Program-made: the position numbers and the translations under genes
Notes under the pieces: generated by a model
Database searches by the model: none
What the model was told of the DNA's origin: nothing
Seen by the model: only the letters and a program-made list of their open reading frames with translations
Part shown: one piece after another, positions 7,954 to 17,087 of the stretch
Position numbering within the stretch: position 1 is the first letter of the stretch
Layout: every line of letters begins with the position of its first letter
Origin: Planosporangium thailandense
GTDB taxonomy: Bacteria > Actinomycetota > Actinomycetes > Mycobacteriales > Micromonosporaceae
Length of the DNA stretch: 64,000 nucleotides
NCBI RefSeq assembly: GCF_011947195.1
Contig: NZ_JAATVY010000003.1
Span: forward strand, 248,001-312,000
Direction of reading: 5' to 3'

Positions 7954-8916
7954 ATGCGTGCCATTCAGATTTCCCGATATGGCGGACCGGAGGTGCTCGA
8001 CCTGGTCGAGCTGCCCGACCCGCAGCCCGGCCCCGACGAGATCCTGATCGACGTGGCCGCGGCCGGCATCAACTATGCCGATACCCACCTTGCTGACGGG
8101 TCCTACCTGACCAGCCCCACGCTGCCCTTCGTGCCGGGCTCAGAGGTGATCGGCCGGACGGCCGACGGCCGCCGGGTGATGGGCCTGACCACCGGCGGAG
8201 GGTACGCGGAGAAGGTGCTGCTGCCCGCCGCGCTTGCCGTCGAGGTGCCGGAGTCGATCGGCGACGGCGCTGCGCTCGCCCTACTGGTCCAAGGGCTGTC
8301 CGCGTGGCACCTGCTGCGCACCAGTGCCCGCCTGGTCGCCGGGGAGACCGTCGTGGTCAACGCCGCCGCGGGCGGGGTCGGATCGCTCGCCGTGCAGCTG
8401 GCCAAGGCGTTCGGCGCCGGCCGGGTCATCGCCACCGCGTCCGCGCCCGAGAAGCAGCAGATGGCGCTCGACCTCGGCGCCGACGTCGCCGTCTCCGGCG
8501 CCGCCGACGGGTACGCCGAGCGCGTCGTCGAAGCCAACCGCGGCAAGCGCGTCGACGTGATCCTCGACGCGGTCGGTGGCCGGGTGTTCGACGCCGCGTT
8601 CGACGCCCTCGGGCAGTTCGGGCGGCTCGTGACGTTCGGCGCGGCCTCCCGGGAGATCGCCACACCGATCGAGCCCGGACGCCTGATGAAGCGCAACGCG
8701 TCCGTCGTCGGCTTCTGGCTCAGCCCCGCACTCGCCGTGCCCGGCATGTTCGCCCCCGCGCTGACCGAGCTGTTCGAGCTGGTCGCCGCCGGTCGGGTAC
8801 GTCCGGTCGTCGGCGGCGAGTACCCGCTCACCGACGCCCGCCGCGCCCACGAGGACCTGCTCGCCCGCCGGACCACCGGCAAGCTCATCCTGCGCCCCGG
8901 GGGAGAGAGCCGATGA
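7954..8916 (+). CDS. NADPH:quinone oxidoreductase, zinc-free MDR family
   Basis: 320 residues from ATG 7954. The GroES-like N-terminal half has AAAGINYADTHLADGSY and lacks the catalytic and structural zinc cysteines of alcohol dehydrogenases. The Rossmann half has the glycine motif AAAGGVGSLAVQLAKAFGA, as in quinone oxidoreductases that bind NADPH. The expected reaction is reduction of quinones or enones in the cytosol. It overlaps the following ohr-like gene by 4 bp (ATGA), and both are likely controlled by the divergent TetR protein. Confidence 0.88.
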   Translation: MRAIQISRYGGPEVLDLVELPDPQPGPDEILIDVAAAGINYADTHLADGSYLTSPTLPFVPGSEVIGRTADGRRVMGLTTGGGYAEKVLLPAALAVEVPESIGDGAALALLVQGLSAWHLLRTSARLVAGETVVVNAAAGGVGSLAVQLAKAFGAGRVIATASAPEKQQMALDLGADVAVSGAADGYAERVVEANRGKRVDVILDAVGGRVFDAAFDALGQFGRLVTFGAASREIATPIEPGRLMKRNASVVGFWLSPALAVPGMFAPALTELFELVAAGRVRPVVGGEYPLTDARRAHEDLLARRTTGKLILRPGGESR

Positions 8917-9341
8917 CCCTCCGGTCCGTTCTCTACACCGCCGCCGCGACCGCCGAGGGCGGCCGTGACGGCCGCATCGCCAGCGACGACGGCCAGCTCG
9001 ACCTGCGCGTGGCAGCACCGAAGGAGCTCGGTGGCCCGGGCGGGGCGACCAACCCCGAGCAGCTGTTCGCAGCCGGGTACGCCGCCTGCTTCCACAGTGC
9101 GCTCATGGTCGCGGCGCGGCGCACCCGCCAGGACGTCACCGGCTCGTCGGTCACCGCCCGGGTAGGCATCGGCCGGCTCACCGAAGGCACCGGGTACGGC
9201 CTGCGCGTCGACCTCTCCGTCGCGTTGCCGGGCCTCGCCGAGGAGGCAGCCCGCGACCTGATCGCGGAGGCGGACGAGGTGTGCCCGTACTCGAACGCGA
9301 CCCGCGGCAACATCGAGATCACGCACGAAGTCGTCGGCTGA
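8913..9341 (+). CDS. ohr: Organic hydroperoxide resistance protein (Ohr/OsmC)
   Basis: 142 residues, the standard Ohr length. Both redox cysteines are present: Cys59 in GYAACFHSAL and Cys124 in DEVCPYSNATRGN, the latter motif being typical of Ohr. The enzyme reduces organic hydroperoxides through a Cys–Cys cycle, usually with a lipoyl partner. It is coupled to the quinone oxidoreductase gene by a 4-bp overlap, giving a two-gene oxidative or electrophile stress operon. Regulation is by the divergent TetR protein rather than the OhrR usually found next to ohr; that is inference from layout. Confidence 0.92.
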   Translation: MTLRSVLYTAAATAEGGRDGRIASDDGQLDLRVAAPKELGGPGGATNPEQLFAAGYAACFHSALMVAARRTRQDVTGSSVTARVGIGRLTEGTGYGLRVDLSVALPGLAEEAARDLIAEADEVCPYSNATRGNIEITHEVVG

Positions 9342-9347
9342 CCGGGG

Positions 9348-10967
9348 TCAGATCCAGCGGCCGCCGAGCCACATGCGGGCGCTCCACTGGGCGTACGTAA
9401 TGATCTTGCCGGTGTAGATGGGGTAGAAGTACGCGAAGCACAGCGCCACCAGCCCCACGTACACCGCCGCGAAGATAGTGCCGAACAGCCGCCGGTCGGG
9501 CACGGGTCTGCGGCGCCCGGAAGCGGGCGCCGCGCCGGCCGCCGGCGCCGGTCCGATGATGGCGCCCAGCACGTACACCACCGCGAGGACCAGGAACGGC
9601 AGCGACGGCAGCGCGTAGAAGGCGAACATGGTGCGGTCTTTGATCTCGTACCAGAACCACGGCACGATGCCGGCGGCGGCGCACAGGCCGATCGCGAAGG
9701 CCCGCCAGTCGCGCCGGCTCGTGCCGAACCACACCAGCCCCGCGAGCGCCGGCAGGAACGACCACCACAGCAGCGGCGTGCCGAGCATCAGCACCTCGGC
9801 CGAGCAGTTCGCCGCCCCGCACGGACCGTCCTGGCTGTAGTAGAACGCCACCGGCCGCCCCAGCAGTAGCCACTGCCACGGCCAGGACTGGTACCGGTGC
9901 GGATCGTGCAGGTTGTCGTGGAAGTGCAGCGCCTCCATGTGGTAGTGGTACAGGTTCTGCAGCGCCCCGATCACCGGCAGTTCGCGCTGGTGCAGTTGCT
10001 GGGCCAGGTAGTGCCGGTCCCAGCCGTCGTCGCTGAGGAACCAGCCGGTCCACGAGGTGAGGTAGACCGCGCCGATGATGCCGAGGAACGCCAGCACCCA
10101 GCCGAGCTCGTCGAGGGCGGTGTCCCGCCACGGGTGCGGGGCGCCGGCCGCCCGGCGCGCGCCGATCTCCCAGGCGACCAGCAGCACCAGGAACGCCAGG
10201 ATGTCCCACAGAGCGCTCCACTTGACCGACGCGGCGCAGCCGAGCATCACCGCCGCCGCCAGCCGCCACCAGGGGACCCCCAGGTGCGGGCGGCCCGCCC
10301 GGCCGGGACGGGTCGGGTCGACGCCGGATTCCATGGCGGCGAGCCAGCGCGCCCGCCGCTGATCGCGGTCCATGACCAGGCAGGCGAACCCGGCCAGGAT
10401 GAACGTCATCAGGAAGATGTCGAGCAGCGCCGACCGGGACAGCACGAAGTGCATCCCGTCGAGGGCCATGAGCAGGCCGGCGGCGCAGCCGAGGACCGTG
10501 GAGCCGAACAGCCGCCTGGCTACCCGTACCAGCATCAGCACCGACAGCGTGCCGAACACCACCGCCGAGATCCGCCAGCCGAACTCGCCGTTGGTCAGCC
10601 AGTGGCCGTGGCCGTCCCGGCCGAAGAGCCACTCGCCCACGCCGATGATCCATTTACCGAGCGGTGGGTGGACGACGAAGTCGCCGCTGCTGGTCTCGGG
10701 CTTCCATTCGACATTGTGGTCGAACAGCTCCTGACCCTCGGTGGCGTAGTAGGTCTCGTCGAAGATCTTGCCGCGCGGGTGGGCGAGCCCGATCAGGCGC
10801 AGCGCGAGCGCGATGAGCACGATCACGCCGGTCGCCACCCACGATCTCGGATCCGGGCCGACCCGGGGCAGCAGCCGGCGCCGCACCGCCTCCGGCACCG
10901 CGGGGACCGCGTCGTCCGGTGGCACGGCCGGCCTGGCCGTATCCGCTGTCGACGGTTCTATCGTCAT
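9348..10967 (-). CDS. pmt: Protein O-mannosyltransferase, GT39
   Basis: 539 residues from ATG 10967. It has many membrane helices, and the catalytic acidic pair lies in the first periplasmic loop (FDETYY, Asp70–Glu71), followed by the HPPLGKW motif typical of the PMT family. It transfers mannose from polyprenyl-phosphate-mannose to Ser/Thr of exported proteins at the membrane. In actinomycetes it commonly sits divergent from rsmI, as here, with 108 bp between starts. Its stop is 6 bp from that of the convergent ohr gene. Frames extending further upstream are antisense to rsmI and not real. Confidence 0.9.
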   Translation of the reverse strand: MTIEPSTADTARPAVPPDDAVPAVPEAVRRRLLPRVGPDPRSWVATGVIVLIALALRLIGLAHPRGKIFDETYYATEGQELFDHNVEWKPETSSGDFVVHPPLGKWIIGVGEWLFGRDGHGHWLTNGEFGWRISAVVFGTLSVLMLVRVARRLFGSTVLGCAAGLLMALDGMHFVLSRSALLDIFLMTFILAGFACLVMDRDQRRARWLAAMESGVDPTRPGRAGRPHLGVPWWRLAAAVMLGCAASVKWSALWDILAFLVLLVAWEIGARRAAGAPHPWRDTALDELGWVLAFLGIIGAVYLTSWTGWFLSDDGWDRHYLAQQLHQRELPVIGALQNLYHYHMEALHFHDNLHDPHRYQSWPWQWLLLGRPVAFYYSQDGPCGAANCSAEVLMLGTPLLWWSFLPALAGLVWFGTSRRDWRAFAIGLCAAAGIVPWFWYEIKDRTMFAFYALPSLPFLVLAVVYVLGAIIGPAPAAGAAPASGRRRPVPDRRLFGTIFAAVYVGLVALCFAYFYPIYTGKIITYAQWSARMWLGGRWI

Positions 10968-11075
10968 CGCAATGCCGGTCGATCCATCGTCGGTCGCTGC
11001 ACGCGCGCTCACTTGGCGATCGTAGGCTGCCCTTGCGACACATGTGCACCCCGATCGCGACAAAGGAGACGCCGA

Positions 11076-11909
11076 GTGGCCCTGATCCTGCTCGGCGCAC
11101 CGCTGGGTAACGTCGGCGACGCCTCCACCAGGCTGCGCGAAATCCTGGCGAGCGCCGACGTCGTCGCCGCCGAGGACACCCGCCGGCTCATCCGGCTCGC
11201 CCGCGAACTGGACGTCACCGTCCCCGGCCGGATCGTGTCCTACTTCGAGGGAAACGAGCAGCGCCGTACTCCTGAGCTCGTCGACGCCCTGACCGGCGGC
11301 GCGACCGTGGCGCTGATCACCGACGGCGGGATGCCGAGCGTGTCGGACCCGGGATTCCGGCTGGTACGCGCGGCGCTCGACGCCGGGGTACCGGTCACGG
11401 CGGCGCCCGGCCCGAGCGCCGTCACCACCGCGCTGGCGCTGTCGGGCCTGCCGTCCGACCGGTTCTGCTTCGAGGGCTTCCCGCCCCGCCGGCCCGGCGA
11501 GCGGCGGGCGCTGTTCACCCGGCTCTCGGCCGAGCCGCGCACGCTGGTCTTCTTCGAGGCTCCGCACCGGGTACAGGACACCCTGGCCGACCTTGCCGCC
11601 GCGTTCGGCCCGGACCGCCCGGCCGCGCTGTGCCGGGAGCTGACCAAACTGCACGAGGAGATCCGCCGCGCCCCGCTCGGCGAGCTGGCGTCGTCGGCGG
11701 TCGAGGACCCGCCGCGCGGCGAGATCACCCTCGTGGTCGCGGGCGCGCCGGCCGCGCCGGCCGCCCGCCCCACCGCCGCGGACCTGGTCGCCGAGGTGGC
11801 TGCCCGGGAAGCGGCGGGTACTCCCCGCAAGGACGCGATCGCGGCGGTCGCCGCGGAGCGCGGCGTGCCCCGGCGTGAGCTGTACAACGCCGTGCACGCC
11901 CGGCCGTGA
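11076..11909 (+). CDS. rsmI: 16S rRNA 2'-O-methyltransferase RsmI
   Basis: 277 residues from GTG 11076, with AAAGGAG about 9 bases upstream. The tetrapyrrole-methylase fold is shown by LILLGAPLGNVGDASTRLREIL, then AAEDTRR and GGMPSVSDPGFRLV, and then APGPSAVTTALALSGLPSDRF, all RsmI hallmarks. It methylates the 2'-O of C1402 in 16S rRNA using S-adenosylmethionine. The C-terminal helical domain with GTPRKDAI is complete. The TGA stop lies in the first unit of a tandem repeat that fills the gap to the convergent gene. Confidence 0.93.
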   Translation: MALILLGAPLGNVGDASTRLREILASADVVAAEDTRRLIRLARELDVTVPGRIVSYFEGNEQRRTPELVDALTGGATVALITDGGMPSVSDPGFRLVRAALDAGVPVTAAPGPSAVTTALALSGLPSDRFCFEGFPPRRPGERRALFTRLSAEPRTLVFFEAPHRVQDTLADLAAAFGPDRPAALCRELTKLHEEIRRAPLGELASSAVEDPPRGEITLVVAGAPAAPAARPTAADLVAEVAAREAAGTPRKDAIAAVAAERGVPRRELYNAVHARP

Positions 11910-12010
11910 CGCTCACCAGCTGAGTGCCTGGCCGTGACGCTCACCAGCTGAGTGCCTGGCCGGGACGCTCACCAGGTGAGTGCCCGGCCGGGCACTCACC
12001 AGGTGAGCGC
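11902..12010. repeat. Four tandem 28-bp palindromic repeats between convergent genes
   Basis: Units begin at 11902, 11930, 11958 and 11986. Each contains a core of the type CTCACCAGCTGAG or CTCACCAGGTGAG, the latter a perfect palindrome around one A. The first unit contains the rsmI stop and the last contains the stop of the convergent gene (11996–11998). There are no variable spacers, so it is not a CRISPR array. Confidence 0.85.
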
Positions 12011-13840
12011 GAGCGTCCCGGCGACGAGGACGAGCGGGCCGCCCATGCTCATGGCGAACGCGACGAGCCTGGCCCGCCGGGTCTCCAGCCGCCCGACGCC
12101 GGTCGCCCAGCTGATGCCGAGCCCGCACAGCAGGACCAGCACGATGCCGACGATCCACCACAGGTGCAGCGAGGAGACGGATCCGGCGTACGCGACCCGC
12201 CCCTTGGCCGAGACCATCCGTGCCGGAATCTTGGTGCCCGGCCGCTGCTGACTCTGCGGGAGCGCGCTCACCGCGACCCCGTCCCGGGTGAAGCTCGCCG
12301 CGGTGAAGGTACCGACGCAGCGGGCTTCCAGGCCGCTGCCGGCGCACTTCGTCACGGTCGCCGTGCCGCGTTGGGCGTGGCCGATGGCGAGCCAGAACGG
12401 ATCCGCGCTGACCCATCCGAAGAACCCGGCCAGCAGCGCCAGCACCACCAGCGCGGTGAGGCCGACCGCCGGCCGGCGGGACTTCCTCGTGACCCGCTTC
12501 GGCGGCCGCTTCGGCGCCCGGTTGACGGGCGCCGGCCGCCGGCCGCCGCGCATCATCCGGATCTCGCTGGCCTGCCAGGCGTTGTCCCCGCCGGTCGCCT
12601 TCTCGGCCGCGGGTTCGCGCCGGGGCTTGGCCGGGATCGGGACGGTCGGCCCCTCGGTACTCGGCCAGAGCGGGAATCCGTCCTCGCGGCTGTCTGGGGG
12701 CGCGTCGCGGTCCGGCGGAGCAGTGGCGGCAGGTGCAGTGGCGGCAGGCGCAGTGGCGGCGGGTGCAGCGGCTTCGGCCGCAGTGGCTTCGGCCGCAGGC
12801 GCGGACGGTTCGGTACGTTCCGCTGGCGGTTCGGTACGTTCCGCGGACGCGGTCGGCCGGCCAGGGGTCTTCGCCGCGGTGGGCACGGGGATGGGCCTGG
12901 TGTCCTCGTCGGCGGTGTCCGGTCGGGCGGGTGACCCACCGGACGCACCCGCCGACTCGGCGCTGGCCGGGGCGGGTCTGGCGGCCTTCGAGCGGACCCT
13001 GATCGGCCTGGTGTCCTCGTCGTCGACCGGGCCCGGAGCGACTACCCGACCGGTGGCGACCAGCGGGGCCGGTGCGGCCTGCGCGGTCGGTGCGGCCTGC
13101 GCGGTCGGCGTGGCCTGGGCGGTCGGCGTGGCCTGGGCGGTCGGTGCGGCCTGCGGACCTGGCGTTGCCTGTGGCGACGGCGAGGGAGCCGTCTTGCGAG
13201 CGGCGCTGAGCGGCGTGACGAACTTCGCGGTGTTCGGCTCGGGATCTTCGTCGGAGGCGCGGATCGGCGCGGTGAACTCGAAGGTGCGCGGCTCGGCCGG
13301 GTCGTCAAGCGCGGAACCCGCGGGCGGCGCCTGCGCGGGTCGTGCGGACACGGTCGGTCCGGCGGCTGCGGTGTCCCTGGTGGTCGGTGTGTCCGCGGCC
13401 TTCGCGGCCGGCTGGGTGAACGTGATCGTGGGTCGGTCGGACCGGGCCGCGTGCCGGCCGACCCGGGTGGGCGTCTCGGCCCGATACCCGCCGGTACCGT
13501 CGGGCGTCGGGGTCTCGGGCGCTTGCCGGCGTCCGCGTTCGGGCTCCGAGGTGGCGGCCTGCGGGGCCGCTCGCCGGAGCACCCGCTCGATACTGATCGG
13601 CTCGGTGTCGCCGTCCAGGCGTCCTGAGCGCCCGGCCGCCGGGTCGCCGCCGCCGCGCCACCAGTCACTGTTCGGGCTGGGCGCGGGCCACGGGCGGCCG
13701 CCGGTCGGTGGGATCGGCTCGGAGCGGCCCTGCGGTCCACCCGCGGCCGGCTCTGGGCGGCCCTGGGGGCCGTCGGTGGCGTCCGGCTCGGGGAGCGGCC
13801 GTGGTGTCGCATTCGGCACGGGATCGGTCACAATCGTCAT
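11996..13840 (-). CDS. Large Pro/Ala/Thr-rich protein with C-terminal membrane domain
   Basis: 614 residues. The first about 450 are low-complexity and probably disordered, rich in Pro, Ala, Thr, Glu and Arg, with scattered [13 protein letters not shown] and DTRPI motifs that recur ([16 protein letters not shown]) and may be short binding or phosphorylation sites. After a basic stretch ([13 protein letters not shown]) come a membrane helix at about 458–477, an external domain of about 80 residues with two cysteines ([11 protein letters not shown]), and two helices at about 561–580 and 592–612. Function unknown. It lies between rsmI and metG, divergent from metG. Confidence 0.75.
   Translation of the reverse strand: MTIVTDPVPNATPRPLPEPDATDGPQGRPEPAAGGPQGRSEPIPPTGGRPWPAPSPNSDWWRGGGDPAAGRSGRLDGDTEPISIERVLRRAAPQAATSEPERGRRQAPETPTPDGTGGYRAETPTRVGRHAARSDRPTITFTQPAAKAADTPTTRDTAAAGPTVSARPAQAPPAGSALDDPAEPRTFEFTAPIRASDEDPEPNTAKFVTPLSAARKTAPSPSPQATPGPQAAPTAQATPTAQATPTAQAAPTAQAAPAPLVATGRVVAPGPVDDEDTRPIRVRSKAARPAPASAESAGASGGSPARPDTADEDTRPIPVPTAAKTPGRPTASAERTEPPAERTEPSAPAAEATAAEAAAPAATAPAATAPAATAPPDRDAPPDSREDGFPLWPSTEGPTVPIPAKPRREPAAEKATGGDNAWQASEIRMMRGGRRPAPVNRAPKRPPKRVTRKSRRPAVGLTALVVLALLAGFFGWVSADPFWLAIGHAQRGTATVTKCAGSGLEARCVGTFTAASFTRDGVAVSALPQSQQRPGTKIPARMVSAKGRVAYAGSVSSLHLWWIVGIVLVLLCGLGISWATGVGRLETRRARLVAFAMSMGGPLVLVAGTLALTW
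12720..12764. repeat. Three 15-bp tandem repeats inside the disordered-protein gene
   Basis: Unit GCAGTGGCGGCAGGT, three copies with one or two changes, encoding Ala-Thr-Ala-Pro-Ala type pentapeptides on the minus strand. It changes length in multiples of five codons without breaking the frame. Confidence 0.8.
13071..13160. repeat. Five 18-bp tandem repeats inside the disordered-protein gene
   Basis: Unit GGTGCGGCCTGCGCGGTC at 13071, 13089, 13107, 13125 and 13143, with third-position changes. On the minus strand it encodes repeats of TAQATP and TAQAAP. Copy number is likely to vary between strains. Confidence 0.85.
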
Positions 13841-13942
13841 TGCACACCGTCCGGGTGCTTATCACCATGTAACCGGCGCGCGTGTCGGCGGGGAAAGTGC
13901 CGGTTCATGCGGTCGGGGCGGGAGTCACTACGCTTGAACGCC

Positions 13943-15721
13943 ATGAGTCACGTTCTCGCGGCGGTCGCCTGGCCCTACGCCAATGGCCCGCGTCACATCG
14001 GCCACGTCTCCGGCTTCGGAGTGCCTTCCGACGTCTTCAGCCGGTACATGCGGATGGCCGGGCACGACGTGCTCATGGTGTCCGGCACGGACGAGCACGG
14101 CACGCCCATCCAGGTCCAGGCCGACGCCGAAGGGGTCACCCCGCGGGAGCTGGTCGACCGGTACAACCGGGTGATCGTCGAGGACCTGCACGGGTTGGGC
14201 CTGTCCTACGACCTGTTCACGCGGACCACGACCGGCAACCACTACACCGTGGTGCAGGAGATGTTCGAGACCCTGCACCGCAACGGGTACATCGTGGCCA
14301 AGACCACGCTGGGCGCGATCTCGCCGTCGACCGGGCGTACGCTGCCCGACCGCTACATCGAGGGCACCTGCCCGATCTGCGGGTACGACAGCGCCCGCGG
14401 TGACCAGTGCGACAACTGCGGCAACCAGCTCGACCCCGAGCAGCTCATCAACCCACGCAGCAAGATCAACGGTGAGACGCCGGAGTTCGTGGAGACCGAG
14501 CACTTCTTCCTCGACCTGCCCGCGCTCGCCGAGGCGCTGAACGAGTGGCTCGACCGCCGCGAGGGGTGGCGCCCCAACGTCCTGCGCTTCTCCAAGAACC
14601 TGATCGACGACCTGCACCCCCGCGCGATCACCCGGGACCTGGAGTGGGGCGTGCCGGTGCCGCTGGAAGGCTGGCGGAACCGCTCCGACAAGCGGATCTA
14701 CGTGTGGTTCGACGCGGTCATCGGCTACCTGTCGGCGTCGATCGAGTGGGCCCGCCGCTCCGGTGACCCGGAGGCCTGGCGCAAGTGGTGGCAGAACCCG
14801 GACTCCCGCAGCTACTACTTCATGGGCAAGGACAACATCGTCTTCCACTCGGTGATCTGGCCGGCGATCCTGCTCGGGTACGACGGCGAGGGCTCCCGGG
14901 ACGGCAAGCCGGGCGAGTTCGGCCGGCTCGAACTGCCCACCGAGGTGGTCTCCAGCGAGTACCTGACGATGGAGGGGCGCAAGTTCTCCTCCTCGCGCCG
15001 CGTCGTGATCTACGTGCGGGACTTCCTGGAGCGCTACGACGCCGACGCCCTGCGCTACTTCATCGCCGTCGCCGGCCCCGAGTCGAACGACACCGACTTC
15101 ACCTGGGCGGAGTTCGTCCGTCGTAACAACGACGAGCTGGTCGCAGGCTGGGGCAACCTGGTCAACCGGTCGATCTCCATGGCGGCGAAGAACTTCGGGA
15201 CGGTGCCGACCCCGGGACCGCTGACCGAGGCGGACGAGGCGCTGCTGGCGGCGGTCCGCGCCGGGTTCGACACGGTCGGGGAGCTGATCGGCAAGCACCG
15301 GCAGAAGGCCGCGATCGGCGAGGCGATGCGCATCGTCGCCGAGGTCAACAAGTACATGTCGGAGTCGGCACCCTGGAAGCTCAAGGACGACAAGGAGCGG
15401 ATGGGCACGATCCTGTACGTGACGCTCCAGGCGGTCAGTGACCTCAACACGATGCTGACCCCGTTCCTGCCGCACGCCGCGCAGAAGATCCACGAGCTGC
15501 TCGGCGGGGAGGGTGTGCACGCGCCGATGCCGTCGATCGTCGAGGTGGAGGATCTCGACAACGGGTCCACCTACCCGATCCTGACCGGCGACTACACCGT
15601 CGGTGCGCGCTGGGAGTCCAGGCCGCTACCGGCCGGCCGGGCTCTCGCGGCCCCGACGCCGGTGTTCCGCAAGCTCGACCCGTCGGTCATCGACGAGGAG
15701 CTGGCGCGGCTCGAATCCTGA
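13943..15721 (+). CDS. metG: Methionyl-tRNA synthetase
   Basis: 592 residues from ATG 13943 (an upstream GTG at 13907 is in frame but less likely). The class I signature is HIGH (residues 18–21, in [13 protein letters not shown]), the zinc knuckle begins at Cys143 (CPICGYDS…CDNCG), and the KMSKS-like loop reads GRKFSSSR near residue 347. The C-terminal anticodon-binding domain is present, with no fused tRNA-binding EMAP domain. It charges initiator and elongator tRNA-Met. It converges on an unrecognised gene with a palindrome in the gap. The order metG then tatD, rsmA, ispE is conserved in actinobacteria. Confidence 0.95.
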   Translation: MSHVLAAVAWPYANGPRHIGHVSGFGVPSDVFSRYMRMAGHDVLMVSGTDEHGTPIQVQADAEGVTPRELVDRYNRVIVEDLHGLGLSYDLFTRTTTGNHYTVVQEMFETLHRNGYIVAKTTLGAISPSTGRTLPDRYIEGTCPICGYDSARGDQCDNCGNQLDPEQLINPRSKINGETPEFVETEHFFLDLPALAEALNEWLDRREGWRPNVLRFSKNLIDDLHPRAITRDLEWGVPVPLEGWRNRSDKRIYVWFDAVIGYLSASIEWARRSGDPEAWRKWWQNPDSRSYYFMGKDNIVFHSVIWPAILLGYDGEGSRDGKPGEFGRLELPTEVVSSEYLTMEGRKFSSSRRVVIYVRDFLERYDADALRYFIAVAGPESNDTDFTWAEFVRRNNDELVAGWGNLVNRSISMAAKNFGTVPTPGPLTEADEALLAAVRAGFDTVGELIGKHRQKAAIGEAMRIVAEVNKYMSESAPWKLKDDKERMGTILYVTLQAVSDLNTMLTPFLPHAAQKIHELLGGEGVHAPMPSIVEVEDLDNGSTYPILTGDYTVGARWESRPLPAGRALAAPTPVFRKLDPSVIDEELARLES

Positions 15722-15722
15722 C

Positions 15723-15770
15723 GATCTTGGACACTTGGCGGTGCTATGGGCCCGCTGAGTGTCCAAGATC
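15723..15770. terminator. GATC-bounded palindrome between convergent genes
   Basis: Arms GATCTTGGACACT and AGTGTCCAAGATC are perfect over 13 bp around a 22-bp centre. It begins 2 bp after the metG stop, and the stop of the convergent gene (15744–15746) lies in its centre, so the arm encodes the last residues of that protein. It is probably a two-way terminator; there is no T-tract. Confidence 0.7.
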
Positions 15771-16967
15771 CAGCGGGTATTCGACGTCGACCTCGCGCGC
15801 GTCGACCACCTCCGCCGCCGGCGCCCAGGCTTCGTACACTCCCCGCTCGACGCACTGCGCGCCGAGCTGCTCGATCGCCTCGGCGTCCGGGTGGCAGGGC
15901 CGTACCCGCAGCCAGCCGGCCTCGTTGCGGACCACGGTGCACCGCACGCCGCGCCAGTGGGCGTACACGGTGCGCCGGGCGACCGACTCGACCGGATAGC
16001 GCGCCGCGCGGACCTTCGCCGCGAGCCGGAAGTCGTCCGGTGGATCGGCGATCGCGTCGTAGAGCCGCCCCCGGTACGTTCCCACGAAGCGCGTGATCCC
16101 CGGCGGCACCGGAAAGTACTCCTGGTCGCCGGGGAAGTTGCCGGTCACCCCGGCCAGCAGGTCGCGCCACTGCGGCCCCCACATCCGCGTCCACGTGTGC
16201 TGCTCGGCCAGGTACGTGTAGAGCGTCACCTCGGTGCCGTCGGCGGTGTACGCCAGCAGTGAGGCGTTGGCCGTCAGCGGCAGGTCGGCCAGGTCGGCCG
16301 TCACGAACTCCGGGATCAGGTGACGGTCGGCGGGAGCGAACCCGCTGCCGATGATCGGCGGACCGATCCGGTCGCGCGGTGGCATGTCCACCAGCCCCGG
16401 ATGGGTGTCGGCCGACGGCACCGTGTAGTCGCGGGCGTCGACGGCCCGCCAGCGCAGCGCGAACACCACGTCACCGGGGTCGGCGCCGTCGCCGCGCAGC
16501 ACGCCCAGGTCGGCCGGGGTACGCAGGTGGGCCACGTCGTACTCGCGGTAGCAGAACCCGCTCGGCAACCAGCCGTGCAGGCAGGCCAGGAGCTGGCGGG
16601 GCGAGAGCACCTTCATCATGCGGGTTCCGCGCCGGACCGCGGCGCTGCTGCGGATCGCGGCCAGGAGCTCGGAGGCGGCCGCCGGCTGCTGGCTGAGCCG
16701 GTGTAGGCCGGCCCAGTCCAGGCTGCGGCTGACCGGCATCCGCAACGGCTGTTCCGCCGGATGGTGAACCTCGATCCCGGTCGCGGCGAGGACGTCGGTC
16801 GCGTGGACGAACCGCCGGAACCGGTGGCGGGCGCCGGGTCGGGGGTTGGGCAGGAACCCGGGTAGGCGCTCGTCGGCGAACAGTTCGTACGCCGCGCCCT
16901 TGGCCACCTCCTCGGCGGGGAACCAGCGGCCCTCGTGGAGTACCCGCAGCGGCGTTGGCATCGACAT
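15744..16967 (-). CDS. Unrecognised 407-residue cytoplasmic protein
   Basis: Starts at ATG 16967 (a second in-frame ATG lies at 16961). No signal peptide or membrane helix. It starts MSMPTPLRVLHEGRWFPAEE and holds a block of Trp-rich segments (TWTRMWGPQWRDLL; RRTVYAHWRGVRCTVV) and a late EAWAPAAEV. The repeated pattern 'Y.W.G..C.V' suggests two small beta-rich domains at the C-terminus. I do not recognise a family. It interrupts the usual metG–tatD pair on the opposite strand. Its last codons form one arm of a palindrome, so the stop may have arisen with that element. Confidence 0.7.
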   Translation of the reverse strand: MSMPTPLRVLHEGRWFPAEEVAKGAAYELFADERLPGFLPNPRPGARHRFRRFVHATDVLAATGIEVHHPAEQPLRMPVSRSLDWAGLHRLSQQPAAASELLAAIRSSAAVRRGTRMMKVLSPRQLLACLHGWLPSGFCYREYDVAHLRTPADLGVLRGDGADPGDVVFALRWRAVDARDYTVPSADTHPGLVDMPPRDRIGPPIIGSGFAPADRHLIPEFVTADLADLPLTANASLLAYTADGTEVTLYTYLAEQHTWTRMWGPQWRDLLAGVTGNFPGDQEYFPVPPGITRFVGTYRGRLYDAIADPPDDFRLAAKVRAARYPVESVARRTVYAHWRGVRCTVVRNEAGWLRVRPCHPDAEAIEQLGAQCVERGVYEAWAPAAEVVDAREVDVEYPLDLGHSAGP

Positions 16968-17087
16968 ATGCCGATTCTCCGCTCGCTCGGTCAGCGCCAC
17001 GGCCCGAACCCTAGGGGAGAAGCGTGAACTGTGTGTAAACAGCCCATCACGGTGTTGGTGGCCGAAAGGAGGAGTTCGAGATATGTG

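Noticed and set aside
10968-11897. N-terminal extension of the mannosyltransferase frame
   Set aside because: The extension is antisense to rsmI; the PMT family begins close to ATG 10967.
11902-12010. Tandem repeats as a CRISPR array
   Set aside because: Units are contiguous without variable spacers, and no cas genes are near.
12288-13937. 549-codon plus-strand frame opposite the disordered-protein gene
   Set aside because: Low-complexity Gly/Ala/Val product. The minus-strand frame has a membrane domain with sensible topology and the right start and stop placement, so the plus frame is a shadow.
13928-15520. 530-codon minus-strand frame opposite metG
   Set aside because: Antisense of a fully recognised methionyl-tRNA synthetase; the long open frame comes from high GC content.
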